Source of the DNA: Actinomycetes bacterium
GTDB lineage: Bacteria > Actinomycetota > Actinomycetes > Actinomycetales > Actinomycetaceae
Assembly: GCA_023387755.1 (NCBI GenBank)
Contig: JAEWHO010000082.1
Span: 1-39,237 of the forward strand
Reading direction: 5' to 3'
DNA: 39,237 nucleotides
A program made the position numbers and the translations under genes. Under the pieces are notes generated by a model, which did not search any database, was not told the DNA's origin, and saw nothing but the letters and a program-made list of their open reading frames with translations. Each line of letters opens with the position of its first letter. The first letter of the stretch is position 1. Below are positions 1 to 7,780 of the stretch, piece by piece.

Positions 1-1
1 C

Positions 2-97
2 AACGAGCGCCTCCACCAAGCCCTGGGATATGCCACCCCTGAGGAGGTCATCGCCAGCTACAATCAACACCGGGCAGCCGAGCTGACCCCCATATAA
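2..97 (+). pseudogene. IS3-family transposase (OrfB/integrase core), C-terminal end, cut by window edge
   Basis: An open frame enters from the left edge and ends at TAA 95-97, encoding 31 residues that include ERLHQALGYATPEEV. An N-x-R-x-H-x-x-L-x-x-x-TP sequence at the extreme C-terminus is typical of the DDE integrase core of IS3-family transposases, whose last catalytic Glu lies shortly upstream. Only the tail is visible, so whether the element is intact cannot be judged; it is marked as a partial element rather than a proven pseudogene. The repeats just downstream may be the element's right end or unrelated intergenic repeats. Confidence 0.7.
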
Positions 98-150
98 GAA
101 GCGGAACAAAACCCAGTACGCTTCACTATAGCAGCCACCATTTTCACGAA

Positions 151-215
151 CTCACACCCCGACTATCCCGCGTGATCACGCGCAAAACCCGGCCTCACAG
201 CAACACAAAATGACC
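151..215. repeat. 65-bp direct repeat, copy 1
   Basis: This stretch is repeated at 240-304 with 9 mismatches by hand count (56 of 65 identical). Both copies start CTCACACCCCGACTATCCCGC and end ATGACC. Copy 1 contains a perfect 14-bp palindrome, CGCGTGATCACGCG, at 169-182. It lies 54 bp past the transposase stop and carries no reading frame that I can support. Confidence 0.8.
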
Positions 216-239
216 GCCCTGCAAGTTCACCCAAACCAA

Positions 240-304
240 CTCACACCCCGACTATCCCGCATAATCACGCACAAAACCCGACCCAAGAGCAACACCACAT
301 GACC
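240..304. repeat. 65-bp direct repeat, copy 2
   Basis: This is the second copy of the unit at 151-215, offset by 89 bp. The palindrome of copy 1 is broken here: GTGATCACGCG became ATAATCACGCA. Four of the nine differences are G-to-A changes. The rest of 98-353 shows nothing else I can name. Confidence 0.8.
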
Positions 305-344
305 TATAACCCCGTATCCGCCGCACCTGTGCGCGCTGCCGCAG

Positions 345-376
345 GGCATAAAAAACCCGCGCTCTAGGCGCGGGTT
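345..376 (-). terminator. Rho-independent terminator of the DUF3040 gene
   Basis: A 9-bp perfect GC-rich stem (354-362 paired with 368-376, loop TCTAG) is followed on the minus strand by TTTTTATGCC. This is a classic intrinsic terminator, 13 bp past the stop of the minus-strand gene at 389-733. Confidence 0.85.
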
Positions 377-388
377 GGAGCTGGCCGG

Positions 389-733
389 TTATCGCCGACG
401 GTTATCCCAGCGATCTTCCTGCCGTTGCATGAAAGTACTTGATGCTTTCTGCTGGGGTTTGGCTGGTTTGCTCTTCGCTACCGGGGTACCGAGGGCCCAT
501 AGCACCCCTACGAGCATGACCACGAAGCCGAGAATGCCCAGCCAGATATGGCCGGTGGCGACGCCACCTACTAGACCGGTCAAACCGAGGATGAGCCCAA
601 GGATGCCGAGTGAGACACGGCGGATATCTAAACTGCGGTTGGAGCGCAACGATTGGGCGAGTTTAGGATCATCAGCACGCAGATGCTCCTCCATCTCTGC
701 CAGTACTCGCCGCTCATATTCTGAAAGTGCCAT
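389..733 (-). CDS. DUF3040 domain membrane protein
   Basis: The 114-residue protein begins MALSEYERRVLAEMEEHL, the standard opening of the actinobacterial DUF3040 family. A charged cytoplasmic head (about 1-38) is followed by two transmembrane helices (about 41-60 and 63-82) and a basic, Lys/Gln-rich tail. The ATG is preceded by a strong AAGGAGG ribosome site. It is the last gene before a clear terminator and lies 112 bp downstream of dinB on the same strand, so the two may share a transcript. The family has no established function, and none is proposed here. Confidence 0.85.
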   Translation of the reverse strand: MALSEYERRVLAEMEEHLRADDPKLAQSLRSNRSLDIRRVSLGILGLILGLTGLVGGVATGHIWLGILGFVVMLVGVLWALGTPVAKSKPAKPQQKASSTFMQRQEDRWDNRRR

Positions 734-845
734 CGCATCCTCCTTGGCACACTTCCGCCACTACATCCGTCAGCGTGGGGTGGGTGTATCCCAGGATAGT
801 TCTTTTCGTCCCCGAATGGGAATCGGAAACCAAAAAATCGGGACC

Positions 846-2048
846 TCACACTAGCCGTGCAGGTTTGATCACGCCCTCGCCGAATCGTTTGGCTACCGCA
901 TCTGCTGCCGTTTCCGCAGCGCGGGAACGGCCGTCGTCGTCAAGGGCCAACTGCACTCCCCCAGCGCGCGGCCGCAACCCCTCTACCCGGGTGCCCACCA
1001 ACCGTACTCCCCCGGCCGGAACGGTGATCTTGTCAAACAAAGCGAGGGCGGTGGCAGCGATCTGCCCGCCTACATCGGTCGGCTGGGCCAGCGACCGCGA
1101 GCGCGTGATCGTGCTGAAGTCGGCAAAGCGCACTTTGATGACGACGGTGGAACCTACGAGTCCAGCCTGGCGCAGCCGTCGAGCAGTGGCGTGAGACTGC
1201 GCCAGGATACGGTTCCCGATTTCTGCGCGGTCGTGCAGATTGGTGGAGAAGGTCTCTTCGGTGCCCTGAGATTTTTCCTGCCGGTGCGGGTGGATGCCGC
1301 GTACCTCTTCCCCGGCCACGAGTCGGCGCAGATGGAGAGCTTGGGCTTGCCCGAGCCATTGCGCGAGGCGCTGAGGGGGAATCTCGCTGATATCGCCGGC
1401 ACGTTCCAGGCCGTAGCGGGCGGCGCGTTCTTGGCTGCGCTGGCCCACTCCCGGCAAGGCTGCAAAGGGCAGGGTACGCATGAATTCCTCTGTCGCAGCA
1501 GCGGGAATCACCATAAGCCCGTCGGGTTTGGCAAAGGAGGACGCAAGCTTGGCGACGTGGGTGACGGCCGCGACCCCCACTGAGGCTGGCACTCCCACCC
1601 GGGAGGCAACTTCGCGACGGATCCAGCGCGCGATATCGGTGGGCCTCCCCATCCGGCGCAGGGATCCGCGCACATCAAGGAAGGCCTCGTCGATCGAAAC
1701 CTGCTCCATATCGGGGGTGACTTCCGCGAGAATGGCCATCACCTGGGCTGAGACGCGAGCGTACTCGCCTTTGCGATTAGGGACGACGACGGCGCTGGGG
1801 CATAAGCGGCGGGCCTGCCCCATCGGCATGGCCGCATGGACGCCGTAGGCGCGGGCTTCGTAGGTTGCGGAGGTCACTACGCCGCGCTGGTCGCTGCCGC
1901 CGACGATGAGCGGCTTGCCACGCAGTTCGGGCCGGTGGAGGAGTTCAACCGAGGCAAAGAAACAATCCATATCCACGTGCAGTACTGTGCAGCCGGTATC
2001 ATCACTGCCCCAGTCGCGGGCGATATGGGGGCGGGGTCCGCGTGACAT
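846..2048 (-). CDS. dinB: DNA polymerase IV (Y-family translesion polymerase)
   Basis: The 400-residue protein is of normal length for DinB. It has the Y-family palm motifs VDMDCFFASVE (catalytic Asp26, with Asp28 nearby) and SIDEAFLD (Asp120, Glu121). A helix-hairpin-helix thumb segment with LPGVGQRSQERAARYG follows, then a little-finger domain. There is an N-terminal extension of roughly 20 residues ahead of the first catalytic Asp, as in many actinobacterial DinB proteins. The ATG is supported by GAGAGGA upstream. I see no beta-clamp motif that I can call with confidence at the C-terminus. No LexA box is visible in the 41 bp between it and the divergent methyltransferase gene, so direct SOS control is not evident from the sequence. 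Confidence 0.93.
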   Translation of the reverse strand: MSRGPRPHIARDWGSDDTGCTVLHVDMDCFFASVELLHRPELRGKPLIVGGSDQRGVVTSATYEARAYGVHAAMPMGQARRLCPSAVVVPNRKGEYARVSAQVMAILAEVTPDMEQVSIDEAFLDVRGSLRRMGRPTDIARWIRREVASRVGVPASVGVAAVTHVAKLASSFAKPDGLMVIPAAATEEFMRTLPFAALPGVGQRSQERAARYGLERAGDISEIPPQRLAQWLGQAQALHLRRLVAGEEVRGIHPHRQEKSQGTEETFSTNLHDRAEIGNRILAQSHATARRLRQAGLVGSTVVIKVRFADFSTITRSRSLAQPTDVGGQIAATALALFDKITVPAGGVRLVGTRVEGLRPRAGGVQLALDDDGRSRAAETAADAVAKRFGEGVIKPARLV

Positions 2049-2077
2049 GGGTCCTCTCTATGCTCAGGTTCTACCTC

Positions 2078-2083
2078 TAGGCT
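2078..2083 (+). promoter_or_regulatory. Candidate -10 box for a leaderless transcript of the 2090 gene
   Basis: TAGGCT matches the actinobacterial TAnnnT pattern. Six bases separate it from the ATG at 2090, so transcription would start at the A of the start codon. No Shine-Dalgarno sequence precedes the ATG. The -35 region is poor. Confidence 0.45.
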
Positions 2084-2089
2084 ATTCCT

Positions 2090-2896
2090 ATGGGCACATT
2101 TTCTTCCCCCTTCCCACCCGGTGTGCTGGCCACCAGTACCGGAACGATGTCTTTTGAGCCGGTGTCCGCTAGGGCTGCCCTGGTGCTTTTGGATGGCATG
2201 GAATCCTCATTCGTCGATCTCGATGATCCGGGGCACCTCGAATTCGAATATATGCAGCAGTTTGATGCCGCCGTGCACTCGGTCTGGGGGGACGGACCCG
2301 TGCGGGCGCTCCATCTGGGAGGTGCAGCCTGTTCATTGGCGCGCGCGTGGGCTCACACCCGGCCGGGTAGTCGGCAAATTGTGGTGGAATGGGATGCTCT
2401 CATAGCAGAGTTAGCCCGGGAGTTTTGCGATATTCCACGCTCACCGCAGGTACGTATCCGGGTGGCGGAGGCGCGCGCCAGCTTGGAGGGGTTCCCAGCG
2501 GGGCGCTTTGACGTCGTCGTGCGGGATACCTTCGCAGGCGGACAGGTGCCCGATCACTTGCGCACCGTCCAGGTGGCGCGCACAGCGCGACAGGTTGTGA
2601 GCGACGGTGGTCTGTACTGCGTGAACCTCACCGATCACCCACCACTGACGTTGGCCCGGCAAGAAGTGGCGACCCTGGCAACGTGCTTCCCGTACTTAGC
2701 ACTCATTGCAGACCCGGCCATTTTGCGGGGCCGACGCTACGGGAATCTGGTCATTATCGCGACTTCTCGGCCGTTCGACGAGGCCGATCTGATTCGCCGC
2801 TGCCGGGCTTTGCCACTGCCGGTGAGGGTTGTGCTGGGCCAGGAATTAGAGTCCTTTGCCGGCACCAGCGCCATCCTGCATGACCCCCTCCCGTGA
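2090..2896 (+). CDS. Spermidine-synthase-like methyltransferase-fold protein
   Basis: The 268-residue protein resembles the spermine/spermidine synthase superfamily found stand-alone in Actinomycetota. It shows a short beta-rich start, then SFVDLDDPGHLEFEYMQQ, then a Rossmann segment ALHLGGAACSLARAW with an acidic strand end VVEWD, and an active-site-like VVVRDTFAGG loop. Family members transfer aminopropyl or methyl groups, but the canonical polyamine-binding residues cannot be confirmed here, so the substrate is unknown. No speD or other polyamine gene is nearby. The start at 2090 is preferred because a -10 box sits at leaderless distance; an internal ATG at 2147 is an alternative. It is divergent from dinB and convergent with the MFS gene. 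Confidence 0.75.
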   Translation: MGTFSSPFPPGVLATSTGTMSFEPVSARAALVLLDGMESSFVDLDDPGHLEFEYMQQFDAAVHSVWGDGPVRALHLGGAACSLARAWAHTRPGSRQIVVEWDALIAELAREFCDIPRSPQVRIRVAEARASLEGFPAGRFDVVVRDTFAGGQVPDHLRTVQVARTARQVVSDGGLYCVNLTDHPPLTLARQEVATLATCFPYLALIADPAILRGRRYGNLVIIATSRPFDEADLIRRCRALPLPVRVVLGQELESFAGTSAILHDPLP

Positions 2897-2925
2897 AACG
2901 CCTCCGGTACGCGCCACCGTGCCGA

Positions 2926-4293
2926 CTACTGTTCGGGCCACAGCCGCTCTACTCTACGCCGGGTGCGCTCCCGGGGCAGTGGGGTGGCTAGCACCTGTCG
3001 TACGATCTGTGGCACGGTCAGTGGGTAGATGCCGGTACGTGCCAAATGTCGGCGCAGCAGATGCCGGGAGATAAGAATCCCGATCAGACCCACCACAGCC
3101 AACGGGATCATCACCGCCAGGGCCGCAGAGAAATCCGCCATGGCGTAGTGATGATCGGGGGCTCGGCGGTCCAGGATCACGCCGACAAGCTGCAAGGCCG
3201 CAATCGAGGAGATGAACCCGCCGGTGTTGACGAATCCGGAGCCGGTCCCAAATGTCCGTGGGGGCAGGCTAGTACGGGCGAAGTCGAAGGCGATGGACGA
3301 TCCCGACCCGGAGAAAGCAAGGACAATGACGAGCAGTGCCCACAGTGCGATGGGGCGCGGCCCCACCGGTACCAGCAGTAGCAGCCATGTGGCCGCCGTC
3401 AGTGCCGCAATTCCGAGTACAAACAGTGCTCGTTGTTGGGGATGGCGCACCAACACCGCGGCGATTGTGGGACCGGCGATGAATCCGGCCAGTGAGTTTA
3501 ACGACAACAGGGCGGCCGCCGTCGTCGTGGAAAACCCCTGCCCCTGGGTGAGGATCGGCATGCCCCACAACACTATGAAAACGTTAGTGGGGAATAACAG
3601 CGTGAAATGAGTGAAAAATGCTAGCCAACAGCCCGGGTGACGTACCACCGTACCGAGGGCCGCGCGCACCAGCTGCGGGGTGGGGCGAGTTTCCGCGGGA
3701 GTGGGAGTATCGCGGATCGCCAGCCCGGCCACAATCGCGACGACGACGCCGCTGGCAGCCAGGAAAAGGAAGGCTGCCGGCCATCCGTGCGCGCCGAGGA
3801 TCGCCAGGAATGGGACCGCAGAGATGATCGGGCCGAGTTGTCCGAGCAGTCCGGTCAGCTGGGTCATAAGAGGTACGCGGCGAGCCGGAAACCAGGCGGG
3901 TACTAGACGTACGACCGACACGAATGCAGTGGCGTCCCCCAAGCCCACCAAAATGCGCGCTAATAGCGCCCACACGTAGGTCGGCGCGAAGGCAACTGCG
4001 AGCTGACCGAGGGCGAGCAGAACTGCGCCCCAACTGAGCATCCGGCGGGGCCCGAGCCGGTCCAGGAGAATCCCGACCGGGATTTGCGCTAACGCATAGA
4101 CGGCCATGTGGATAACAACGAAACTGGCCAATTGGGATGCTGAAATACCGAACCGCTCAGTAGCAGCGATCCCAGCTACGCCAAAGGAAGTGCGCCCCGC
4201 AATGGCAATAATGTAGGTGACGACGCCAGCGCCCCACACCAGATATGCCGGAGGCTGCCGACGCGTTCCGGTGGAGCGAGATATTGAGAGCAC
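2926..4293 (-). CDS. MFS transporter
   Basis: The 455-residue protein is highly hydrophobic, with about 12 predicted transmembrane helices. The MFS motif A-like loop DRLGPRRML lies between helices 2 and 3 (about 78-86). This is the right length for a major facilitator superfamily importer or exporter; the substrate cannot be read from the sequence. Start codon is GTG at 4293 (codon CTC follows). It lies 27 bp downstream of the PAC2 gene on the same strand, so a two-gene operon is likely. The C-terminus is basic (RERTRRRVERLWPEQ), expected to be cytoplasmic. Confidence 0.85.
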   Translation of the reverse strand: MLSISRSTGTRRQPPAYLVWGAGVVTYIIAIAGRTSFGVAGIAATERFGISASQLASFVVIHMAVYALAQIPVGILLDRLGPRRMLSWGAVLLALGQLAVAFAPTYVWALLARILVGLGDATAFVSVVRLVPAWFPARRVPLMTQLTGLLGQLGPIISAVPFLAILGAHGWPAAFLFLAASGVVVAIVAGLAIRDTPTPAETRPTPQLVRAALGTVVRHPGCWLAFFTHFTLLFPTNVFIVLWGMPILTQGQGFSTTTAAALLSLNSLAGFIAGPTIAAVLVRHPQQRALFVLGIAALTAATWLLLLVPVGPRPIALWALLVIVLAFSGSGSSIAFDFARTSLPPRTFGTGSGFVNTGGFISSIAALQLVGVILDRRAPDHHYAMADFSAALAVMIPLAVVGLIGILISRHLLRRHLARTGIYPLTVPQIVRQVLATPLPRERTRRRVERLWPEQ

Positions 4294-4320
4294 CCATCTA
4301 TCGTGCCACGGGTTGGGGCG

Positions 4321-5355
4321 CTACTGAGCGGAGGAATCACCAGGTGGATCAGCGTGGCGATGATGGCGCATGAGATCAGCGAGAAATGCCTCCGCCGCTG
4401 CGCCGATCTCGTCGGCGCTGGGAAGATCCCCGAGGTTATGAAGTTGATTTTCCTCGCCTAGCTTCTCGTCATAGCCTTCCTCTAAAAGACGCAGGGCGTG
4501 CGCGAGATTCTCGTCCTGCGCAACCTGGGCAGCAATATCACCTTCCGCTTGGGCGTGAGCAGCTTCTAGGTCCCCCAGCGGCAGGGCCAGTCCGCTACGG
4601 GCAGAAATGCGGCGTACCAGCTCCGAGCCGGCCTGGGGATACCAGCCATTTTGGGCATAGAAGGGAACCCCGGCGGTAAAACCAACGGACGGCACGCCAG
4701 CAGCGCCGATCTTAAACTCCAGGGTTGCGCTCATCGAAGCTGGCCACCGGTGGGCCTGCTCCGCGTCCTGATCGGAGGGAATATCGTCGGTATTACCGTG
4801 TTCTAACACGTGAACGGGTCGAGTGTGAGGAATGGTCATCGCCACCGCGCGGCACCCGATTGCGAGCGGAGTCTCAATGGCCGCCATAATCCCGGCGATG
4901 CTGCTTGAAAAATGCTCCCAGTTCAGGTCTGGTTCAGGCCCGTGCAAAAGTAGGAAATCGTGCCCCTCATCATCGCGCACCTGGTCGATGCCAATCTCGA
5001 TCGGCTCGTAGTCGACATAGGTGTGCCCAACTAGGCTGATGGCTGGCCGGTTAGCCGAATAAAGCACGTAATCATCGGGATGGAATGTTATCAGCCGCTC
5101 ATGCTGCAGGGTGTCGAGCAGGTGGGTGGTGAGCAACTTACAGGCCTGCCCTGAATCATGGGGGCCGGTGAGGGCATGGACGAATACGCAACCATGCGGG
5201 AGCGGGCTGCGCACGATGAGGCCCTCTTCTTCCCGGGGGTACTCAACCTGCCGCTTGGCATGCCTACCTGCGCGTGTACGCCTTGGCAGGCTGGAATGAT
5301 CGGCGTGATTAGGCTGCGCACGATCTGGGTCCTGCCCCAAACTGTCGGACATCAT
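4321..5355 (-). CDS. PAC2 family protein (proteasome assembly chaperone-like fold)
   Basis: The 344-residue protein matches the actinobacterial PAC2 family in layout. A disordered, charged N-terminus (about 1-50) precedes a core with YSANRPAISLVGHTYVDY and HDFLLLHGPEPDLNWEHF. Next comes the AIGCRAVAMTIPHTRPVHV region, and then a helical C-terminus with SARSGLALPLGDLEAA. The family shares a fold with eukaryotic proteasome assembly chaperones, but its bacterial role is not settled. A near-perfect AGGAGGTGG ribosome site precedes tandem ATG codons at 5355. It is divergent from the HelD-like gene and probably co-transcribed with the MFS gene. Confidence 0.8.
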   Translation of the reverse strand: MMSDSLGQDPDRAQPNHADHSSLPRRTRAGRHAKRQVEYPREEEGLIVRSPLPHGCVFVHALTGPHDSGQACKLLTTHLLDTLQHERLITFHPDDYVLYSANRPAISLVGHTYVDYEPIEIGIDQVRDDEGHDFLLLHGPEPDLNWEHFSSSIAGIMAAIETPLAIGCRAVAMTIPHTRPVHVLEHGNTDDIPSDQDAEQAHRWPASMSATLEFKIGAAGVPSVGFTAGVPFYAQNGWYPQAGSELVRRISARSGLALPLGDLEAAHAQAEGDIAAQVAQDENLAHALRLLEEGYDEKLGEENQLHNLGDLPSADEIGAAAEAFLADLMRHHRHADPPGDSSAQ

Positions 5356-5447
5356 CCACCTCCTGACATGACATTATCTCATCCCTCCTCCCCGCGCCTG
5401 AGCGAGCCGGAATCCATCAACTACTAGCGTCACCTCTGGGCGTGCGA

Positions 5448-5453
5448 GATAAT
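5448..5453 (+). promoter_or_regulatory. Candidate -10 box of the HelD-like gene
   Basis: GATAAT lies 32 bp ahead of the ATG at 5486 within the 130-bp divergent intergenic region. I could not identify a convincing -35, so this is a tentative promoter. Confidence 0.35.
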
Positions 5454-5485
5454 GGATAGCCGCCGACCGAATGTGGAAGTGAGCT

Positions 5486-7717
5486 ATGACGGACGAGTCC
5501 CGCCGCGAACTGCGCGAAATTGAACGCGAACAAAAAGTCGTCTCTCGCATCTATGCGCGTCTGGATGCGCTGCGATCTCACTACCGTAGCCAACTCGCTT
5601 CTGTGCGGCGCGCCGGAGCGAGCGAAAATCCGCAGACGATGCGGGAACGCGACACCTTTGCCACCCATTATGAGGACGCCTTAGCGCGGCTGGAAAATGT
5701 GGAGAATCGGCTGGTTTTCGGGCGCGTCGACCTACGCGATGATACCCGCCTGTATGTGGGCCGGATCGGTATCTCAGATGAGCGCCGCCAACAGATACTG
5801 ATGGATTGGCGTGCCCCCCAAGCCCGGCCTTTCTACCAAGCCACCGCTTTGCACCCCGGAGAGGTCGTTCGCCGCCGCCACATCACCACCTCGGGGCGGG
5901 AAGTGGTGGACCTAGAAGACGACCTGCTCAATGCTGCCGAAGCCGGGCCAGAACTTGCCGCCACGCTAACCGGGGAAGGCGCCCTGATGGCCTCTCTTAA
6001 TGCGGCTCGAGACGGGCATATGAGCGATATTGTCGCAACCATTCAGGCCGAACAGGACGCGATTATTCGCGATGATCCGGAAGGGATCTTGGTCGTGCAG
6101 GGGGGACCGGGAACCGGGAAGACCGCCGTCGCCCTCCACCGCGCCGCCTATCTGCTCTATGCCCACCGCGAGCGCCTGGAGCGAACCGGCGTGCTGGTGA
6201 TCGGACCCTCGCCTACCTTCCTGGACTATATCGATCAAGTACTCCCCTCGCTGGGAGAAAATGACGTCGTCTGCCTGACGATGGGCACCCTACTGCCCGA
6301 CGTCAACGCCCAGGTCCACGACCGCGCCGATATTGCCGATGTCAAGGGAAATCTTTATATGGCGCGCCTAGTGGAGCGGGCTGTGCGGGGGCTGCAGCGA
6401 GTCCCTGACGAGGATCAGGGCCTCACTATCGAGGGAACGACTATCACGCTCACCCCGGCCGACGTGCGCTCCGCGATCGAACAGGCCCGCCGCACCGGTA
6501 AGCCGCATAATGAGGCCCGCGTGGCCTTCGTCCTGCCACTACTAGAAACGCTGGTTAAACGCTACGCCATCGCCCGCGGTATGGATCCGCAGGAGGATTT
6601 TGCGTTGCTATATGAAGATGTGCGGCAAGCCCGCGATGTGCGAGTGGCATTGAATCTGGCATGGATGCCAACCACTCCCCAGGGGCTATTGGAAAGGCTC
6701 TATGCCAACCGCGTCATCCTGGATGAATACGCCGTCGAATTCGATGAGCGGGAACGCGAGCTGCTCTACCGTCGGCGGGGCAGTGCGTGGACGGTCGAAG
6801 ACGTCCCCATCCTGGATGAGTTGGCGGAACTGCTCGGCTACCACGAAGCTGCCGAGGCACGGCAAGCGCGGATTCAGGCACGACGGGAGCAAGAAGCGGC
6901 AATCGACTTCGCCCAACGCACCATCGATGGGCAAGGCGTCGGCGGCGGAATCGTCACCGCACAGATGCTCGCCTCACGCTTCACGGATTCTGGGCCGGCA
7001 CGCACCGTTGCTGAACGTGCCGTATCTGATCGCACCTGGACCTACGGTCATATCGTTGTCGATGAGGCGCAGGAGCTCTCCCCCATGGCGTGGCGGTCTT
7101 TACTGCGCCGCTGCCCCAGTCGCTCGATTACCGCCGTCGGGGATTTAGCCCAGCGGTCCACGGCGGCCCCGGCAGCCAGCTGGCGCGCAACGATGGGTAA
7201 AGCGGGGCGTGAGCATGTACGCCAAGCGGCCCTCACGATTTCCTACCGCACCCCGGCCACGATTCTCGACGCCGCTACCCGGGTACTGAATGCTTATGCG
7301 CCGGGCGACTATATCCCGGTAACGGCGGCACGCGACCTACCCGGTTCGCTAGTGGATACCGAGGGAACCTGGCAGCAGATCATCGTGTCGGTTGTAGCTG
7401 AGGAGTTACGGCATATGGGCCCAGGGCGTTTGGCCGTTATCACCCCACATGCCTTCCACGAGGAAGCAGCTGAGCTGATCGCGCCGCAACTGGGTGCCTC
7501 TATGACAGGCGGGTCAGCGGGTCGGTTGCGCGCTCCCTTGGTAGTCTTGACGCCCACGGAGGCGAAGGGGTTGGAGTTCGACGTCGTGGTGCTGGTCGAA
7601 CCCCAGGCGATTGCCGATGAGGCGGCCGGCGATATCTATGTGGCGATGACGCGGCCCACTCGCCGCCTGCATGCGGTTCACAGCGGGCTACCAGCTGGCT
7701 GGTTCCCCGCAGATTAG
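5486..7717 (+). CDS. helR: HelD/HelR-type ATPase that recycles RNA polymerase
   Basis: The 743-residue protein has the architecture of actinobacterial HelD/HelR. A charged N-terminal coiled coil (about 1-75) is followed by the family signature DWRAPQARPFYQAT (about 107-120). A superfamily-1 helicase motor follows, with Walker A GGPGTGKT (206-213), Walker B VVDEAQELSP (about 521-530), motif IV-like ISYRTP, and a C-terminal VAMTRPTRRLHAVHS motif. These enzymes bind RNA polymerase and use ATP to release stalled or DNA-bound enzyme; relatives called HelR help cells survive rifamycins. Start supported by GAAGTGAG upstream. A UvrD-like DNA helicase is the alternative, but the coiled coil plus the DWRAP motif argue for HelD. 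I see no clear rifamycin-associated element upstream. Confidence 0.83.
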   Translation: MTDESRRELREIEREQKVVSRIYARLDALRSHYRSQLASVRRAGASENPQTMRERDTFATHYEDALARLENVENRLVFGRVDLRDDTRLYVGRIGISDERRQQILMDWRAPQARPFYQATALHPGEVVRRRHITTSGREVVDLEDDLLNAAEAGPELAATLTGEGALMASLNAARDGHMSDIVATIQAEQDAIIRDDPEGILVVQGGPGTGKTAVALHRAAYLLYAHRERLERTGVLVIGPSPTFLDYIDQVLPSLGENDVVCLTMGTLLPDVNAQVHDRADIADVKGNLYMARLVERAVRGLQRVPDEDQGLTIEGTTITLTPADVRSAIEQARRTGKPHNEARVAFVLPLLETLVKRYAIARGMDPQEDFALLYEDVRQARDVRVALNLAWMPTTPQGLLERLYANRVILDEYAVEFDERERELLYRRRGSAWTVEDVPILDELAELLGYHEAAEARQARIQARREQEAAIDFAQRTIDGQGVGGGIVTAQMLASRFTDSGPARTVAERAVSDRTWTYGHIVVDEAQELSPMAWRSLLRRCPSRSITAVGDLAQRSTAAPAASWRATMGKAGREHVRQAALTISYRTPATILDAATRVLNAYAPGDYIPVTAARDLPGSLVDTEGTWQQIIVSVVAEELRHMGPGRLAVITPHAFHEEAAELIAPQLGASMTGGSAGRLRAPLVVLTPTEAKGLEFDVVVLVEPQAIADEAAGDIYVAMTRPTRRLHAVHSGLPAGWFPAD

Positions 7718-7780
7718 CCCGCTGGTAGGGGGAATACCACAGTTAAGAGCGCGCGAACCTACGGTAGCGTAGGTAGACTG

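Noticed and set aside
151..304. The two direct repeats as a CRISPR array
   Set aside because: There are only two diverged 65-bp units with a 24-bp gap, no further copies and no cas genes.
2049..2089. A LexA box in front of dinB
   Set aside because: No TCGAAC or GTTCGA half-site is present in the 41-bp divergent region.
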